Shown here piece after piece: positions 11,861 to 13,952 of a stretch of 13,952 nt of DNA. Each line of letters starts with the position of its first letter. Position 1 is the stretch's first letter. Source of the stretch: Lachnospiraceae bacterium. Lineage in GTDB: Bacteria; Bacillota_A; Clostridia; Lachnospirales; Lachnospiraceae. The stretch covers positions 1-13,952 of the forward strand of contig JAFRYJ010000243.1 in the NCBI GenBank assembly GCA_017437705.1, read 5' to 3'. The notes beneath the pieces are model-generated. The model made no database searches and was not told the DNA's origin. It saw only the letters and a program-made list of their open reading frames with translations. Made by a program: the position numbers and the translations under genes.

Positions 11861-13477
11861 ATGAGAGACGATTTTTTCGAAACGTTTGACGACGATCTTA
11901 ACAGCGCCGTTTCCGAAAAAACTGCCGCAGACGTTAAAAATATATATGACAGCAGCGCGGACAAAGCATACGAAGACACAGGCGATACGTACAGGAGAAG
12001 CACTGTAAAAGGCGATCCCGGCGACATCGAGATGGATGATGCAGCCGGAGAAACAACGGCCCGGATCTATGAAAGGACAGTTCCGGATCTGCCGAGGGAA
12101 TTTGATGAATATGAGGAAGAAGACTACGGAGGACGGAAAACCGCCCCGGCAAAAGACAAAACAGAAAAAAAGAAGAGCGGCTTCTCCAGGCTGCTGGCTA
12201 AATGCGCTGCCCTGGCTGTTGTTTTCGGGCTTGTGGCAGGACTCGTTTTTCAGGGAGTAAACGCGGTCGCAGGCGGAAACAGGGGCGGAGATACCGCGCA
12301 GAACACCGTAGAGTCGGGCACCGCGCAGCAGAAAGTCGAAGAAAGCACAGGGACCGCTGTTCCGGTGGTGACCATGCAGGAAAGCACCCTGGAGGCCCTG
12401 GTCGAAGAGGCGATGCCTTCCATAGTGGCCGTTAACGTGGTAGTCAGGAGCACCACACAGGACTTCCTGGGCCGCACCTATTCCGGTGAATCAAAGGGAG
12501 CGGGCAGCGGCATCATAATCGGTGAAGAGGACGGCAGGCTCTATATACTTACGAACCATCACGTAATTAAAAACGCTAAACAGGTGTCCGTCACTTTTGC
12601 GGACGATACGGCGGTGGATGCCTATATAGCAGGTTATAAGGAAGACGAGGACATAGCTGTGATCGTGGTCGATATGCTCGATGTCACGGATGAGACAAGA
12701 AAGGCCATAAAGACCGCAGCCATCGGGGATTCGGACACAATTAAGCCCGGCGCCACGGCGGTGGCCATCGGCAACGCCCTGGGCTACGGCCAGTCGGTTA
12801 CGCTGGGCATCATAAGCGCCGTCGACAGAGAAGTGAAGATGACAGACGGCTCCATGACGCTTATCCAGACCGATGCCGCCATCAATCCCGGCAATTCCGG
12901 AGGAGCCCTGCTCAATTCCAGAGGCGAGGTAATAGGCGTCAACAGTGCAAAATACTCCGACACCTCGGTGGAAGGAATGGGCTTTGCGATACCGATCAAC
13001 AAGGCCATGGAGATAGCCCGGAAGATCATCGACAACGAGGATGATGCAGCATACACCAGGGATGGCGAAGCCTATCTCGGCATCTACGGCGGGACTATCA
13101 CCGCGGAGATGGCGGAAAGATACGACTGTCCCAGAGGCGTATATGTAAGCTCCATCATAGAGAATTCGGCGGCCATGGCGGCCGGGATAGAGTCCGGATA
13201 CATCATCACGGAATTTGACGGACACGAGATCCTGACCATGGAGGAGCTGACGGAAGAGATCGCCAAATGCAGGCCCGGCGACATGGTGGAAGTAAAGGTC
13301 TATGTCCCTGATTATTACGGCAATTATTCCGAATCCACGGTGATGAAGGTAAAGATGGGCGCCAAGGATGAGGATGCATATGCAAACGCCAAAGAGTATG
13401 AGGATACGGAAGATCAGGAAGAAACGGAAGATACAAAAGACAGGGAAAACGGACCCTTCGACGGATGGAGGGAGTAA
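11861..13477 (+). CDS. HtrA/DegP-type membrane-anchored serine protease with PDZ domain
   Basis: A 538-residue protein. Residues 1-110 are a charged, acidic-rich cytoplasmic region, 112-131 a membrane helix (LLAKCAALAVVFGLVAGLVF), and the rest is extracytoplasmic. The trypsin-like domain (about 165-390) has the full triad: His234 in TNHHVI, Asp264 in DEDIAV, and Ser346 in NPGNSGGALLN. A PDZ domain follows at about 405-500 (AYLGIYGG..., VYVSSIIENSAAMAAGIESGYIITEFDGHEI). The end is an acidic tail rich in Glu, Asp and Thr. Such proteases degrade or refold damaged exported proteins under envelope stress. AAGGAGG lies about 10 nt before the ATG. The upstream hexamer box suggests two-component control. 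No cognate kinase or regulator gene is in the window. Assignment is firm; the 110-residue cytoplasmic part is longer than I expect for the family. Confidence 0.96.
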   Translation: MRDDFFETFDDDLNSAVSEKTAADVKNIYDSSADKAYEDTGDTYRRSTVKGDPGDIEMDDAAGETTARIYERTVPDLPREFDEYEEEDYGGRKTAPAKDKTEKKKSGFSRLLAKCAALAVVFGLVAGLVFQGVNAVAGGNRGGDTAQNTVESGTAQQKVEESTGTAVPVVTMQESTLEALVEEAMPSIVAVNVVVRSTTQDFLGRTYSGESKGAGSGIIIGEEDGRLYILTNHHVIKNAKQVSVTFADDTAVDAYIAGYKEDEDIAVIVVDMLDVTDETRKAIKTAAIGDSDTIKPGATAVAIGNALGYGQSVTLGIISAVDREVKMTDGSMTLIQTDAAINPGNSGGALLNSRGEVIGVNSAKYSDTSVEGMGFAIPINKAMEIARKIIDNEDDAAYTRDGEAYLGIYGGTITAEMAERYDCPRGVYVSSIIENSAAMAAGIESGYIITEFDGHEILTMEELTEEIAKCRPGDMVEVKVYVPDYYGNYSESTVMKVKMGAKDEDAYANAKEYEDTEDQEETEDTKDRENGPFDGWRE

Positions 13478-13480
13478 CAT

Positions 13481-13534
13481 ATGAAAGTGCCGGAAAAGAG
13501 CCGGCGGAGCCTTTGGCAGAAGCAAATGATATAA
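13481..13534 (+). CDS. Possible 17-residue basic micropeptide after htrA
   Basis: ATG at 13481 opens MKVPEKSRRSLWQKQMI and stops at 13532. GGAGGGAG lies at a normal distance upstream, overlapping the end of htrA, so ribosomes that end on htrA could re-initiate here. The peptide is strongly basic with a single Trp. There is no homologue I recognise, and a frame this short may occur by chance. Being inside the htrA transcript and before its terminator is the main support. Confidence 0.3.
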   Translation: MKVPEKSRRSLWQKQMI

Positions 13535-13554
13535 GGATCATATAAGAATACACT

Positions 13555-13592
13555 ATGCCTTCCGGAATTTTGCGGATCCGGAAGGCATTTTT
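13555..13592 (+). terminator. Strong intrinsic terminator after htrA
   Basis: ATGCCTTCCGGA (13555-13566) pairs perfectly over 12 bp with TCCGGAAGGCAT (13577-13588) around a 10-nt loop, and ends in five T (13588-13592). Confidence 0.95.
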
Positions 13593-13612
13593 ATGCTTAA
13601 AATCGGGTACGC

Positions 13613-13644
13613 TTGTAGTTTATTGCAATAAAGTATGGTAAAAT
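13613..13644 (+). promoter_or_regulatory. Extended -10 promoter of clpX with a palindrome
   Basis: TGGTAAAAT at 13636-13644 is an extended -10; TATAAT at 13644-13649 is an alternative. The -35 is weak (TTGTAG at 13613-13618 or TAGTTT at 13616-13621). A perfect 14-bp palindrome, TTTATTGCAATAAA (13619-13632), lies just upstream of the -10 and could be an operator. Confidence 0.55.
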
Positions 13645-13682
13645 ATAATATCTATGCGAATAAGTAAGAAACGGTACATAAG

Positions 13683-13952
13683 ATGACAGACGACAACAAC
13701 AGAGAATTAACGGAAGGCGCAGAGGAAAAAGGATCTGATACAGGCCTCCCCGGCAGCGGTTCCGATGAAGTAAATACAGGCGGAGACGACGAAAACAAAT
13801 ACGAGGACGTATGCTACGTGTGCCGCAGGACCGAGAGCCAGGCAGGACCCATGATCCATCTGCCCGGTTCGCCGATGTGCCTGTGCTCCGACTGCTTCCA
13901 GAAGAGCGTGGAGTCCTTCAAAAACTCCAACATCAATCTCGAGGAGTTCATG
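13683..13952 (+). CDS. clpX: ClpX, ATPase subunit of the Clp protease, N-terminal 90 residues only
   Basis: ClpX unfolds proteins and feeds them to ClpP. Only 90 codons are present; the frame is open to the right edge. Residues 1-43 are an acidic, Gly/Ser-rich extension (GSDTGLPGSGSDE and similar), then comes the zinc-binding domain: CYVC with Cys44 and Cys47, IHLP, then CLCSDC with Cys64, Cys66 and Cys69, and a helix QKSVESFKN. The spacing CxxC...CxxC and the following NINLEEF match the ClpX N-domain, which binds substrates and adaptors. The AAA+ domain is outside the window, so the call rests on the zinc finger and my memory of Lachnospiraceae ClpX sequences. The ATG at 13683 lacks a strong ribosome binding site; no better start with an upstream ribosome binding site is seen. 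Confidence 0.75.
   Translation, partial: MTDDNNRELTEGAEEKGSDTGLPGSGSDEVNTGGDDENKYEDVCYVCRRTESQAGPMIHLPGSPMCLCSDCFQKSVESFKNSNINLEEFM

Noticed and set aside
12491..13525. 344-codon open frame on the minus strand opposite htrA
   Set aside because: It mirrors the protease gene in a frame with few stop codons; composition is not protein-like and htrA has the complete catalytic triad.

Overview
The window is chromosomal DNA of moderate GC content from a Gram-positive anaerobe, most likely a member of the Clostridia (Lachnospiraceae-like). The reasons are AAGGAG/GGAGG ribosome binding sites before most genes, SigA-type promoters (TTGACA/TATAAT), intrinsic terminators, a DegV protein, the CdaA/CdaR pair, an HtrA with a cytoplasmic N-terminal extension, and a ClpX N-terminus with the CxxC...CxxC zinc finger and LP(x)nC context I associate with Lachnospiraceae. 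No tRNA, rRNA, CRISPR, insertion sequence or prophage was seen. Coding density is high and no gap between genes exceeds about 235 bases.

Left part (1-3760): a histidine phosphatase cut by the left edge and a membrane-tethered XRE regulator lie on the minus strand. A 233-bp divergent region with short direct repeats separates them from degV on the plus strand. Then come a RelB/RelE-type toxin-antitoxin pair under its own strong promoter and a lipoprotein with a 27-nt tandem repeat. Several of these promoters carry clear inverted repeats near the start site.

Middle (3761-5330): a TraX-family membrane protein with a TTG start, and a GreA/GreB-family transcript cleavage factor closed by a good terminator.

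The core (5332-10232) looks like one operon from a TTGAAA-17-TATAAT promoter. It encodes a small two-helix membrane protein, a 641-residue multi-helix membrane protein with a long charged and octad-repeat tail, the diadenylate cyclase CdaA, its YbbR-domain partner CdaR, and an HPr-fold protein whose catalytic His15 is Asp while Ser46 is kept. The genes overlap by 4 nt or are 11-15 nt apart, which suggests a c-di-AMP signalling unit. The usual third gene, glmM, is absent here. The Crh-like HPr and the two unrecognised membrane proteins are the most interesting novelty in the window.

Right part (10233-13952): after a region with three hairpins come a GtrB-like polyprenyl glycosyltransferase and a GtrA-like membrane protein, probably acting on lipid-linked sugars for the cell surface. 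Next is an HtrA-type membrane protease preceded by three TTnACA-like hexamers at an exact 11-bp period, which resembles a PhoP/OmpR-family response-regulator box. A 17-codon ORF with a strong ribosome binding site and a strong terminator follow. The window ends within the first 90 codons of clpX. HtrA and ClpX make this end a protein quality-control neighbourhood.
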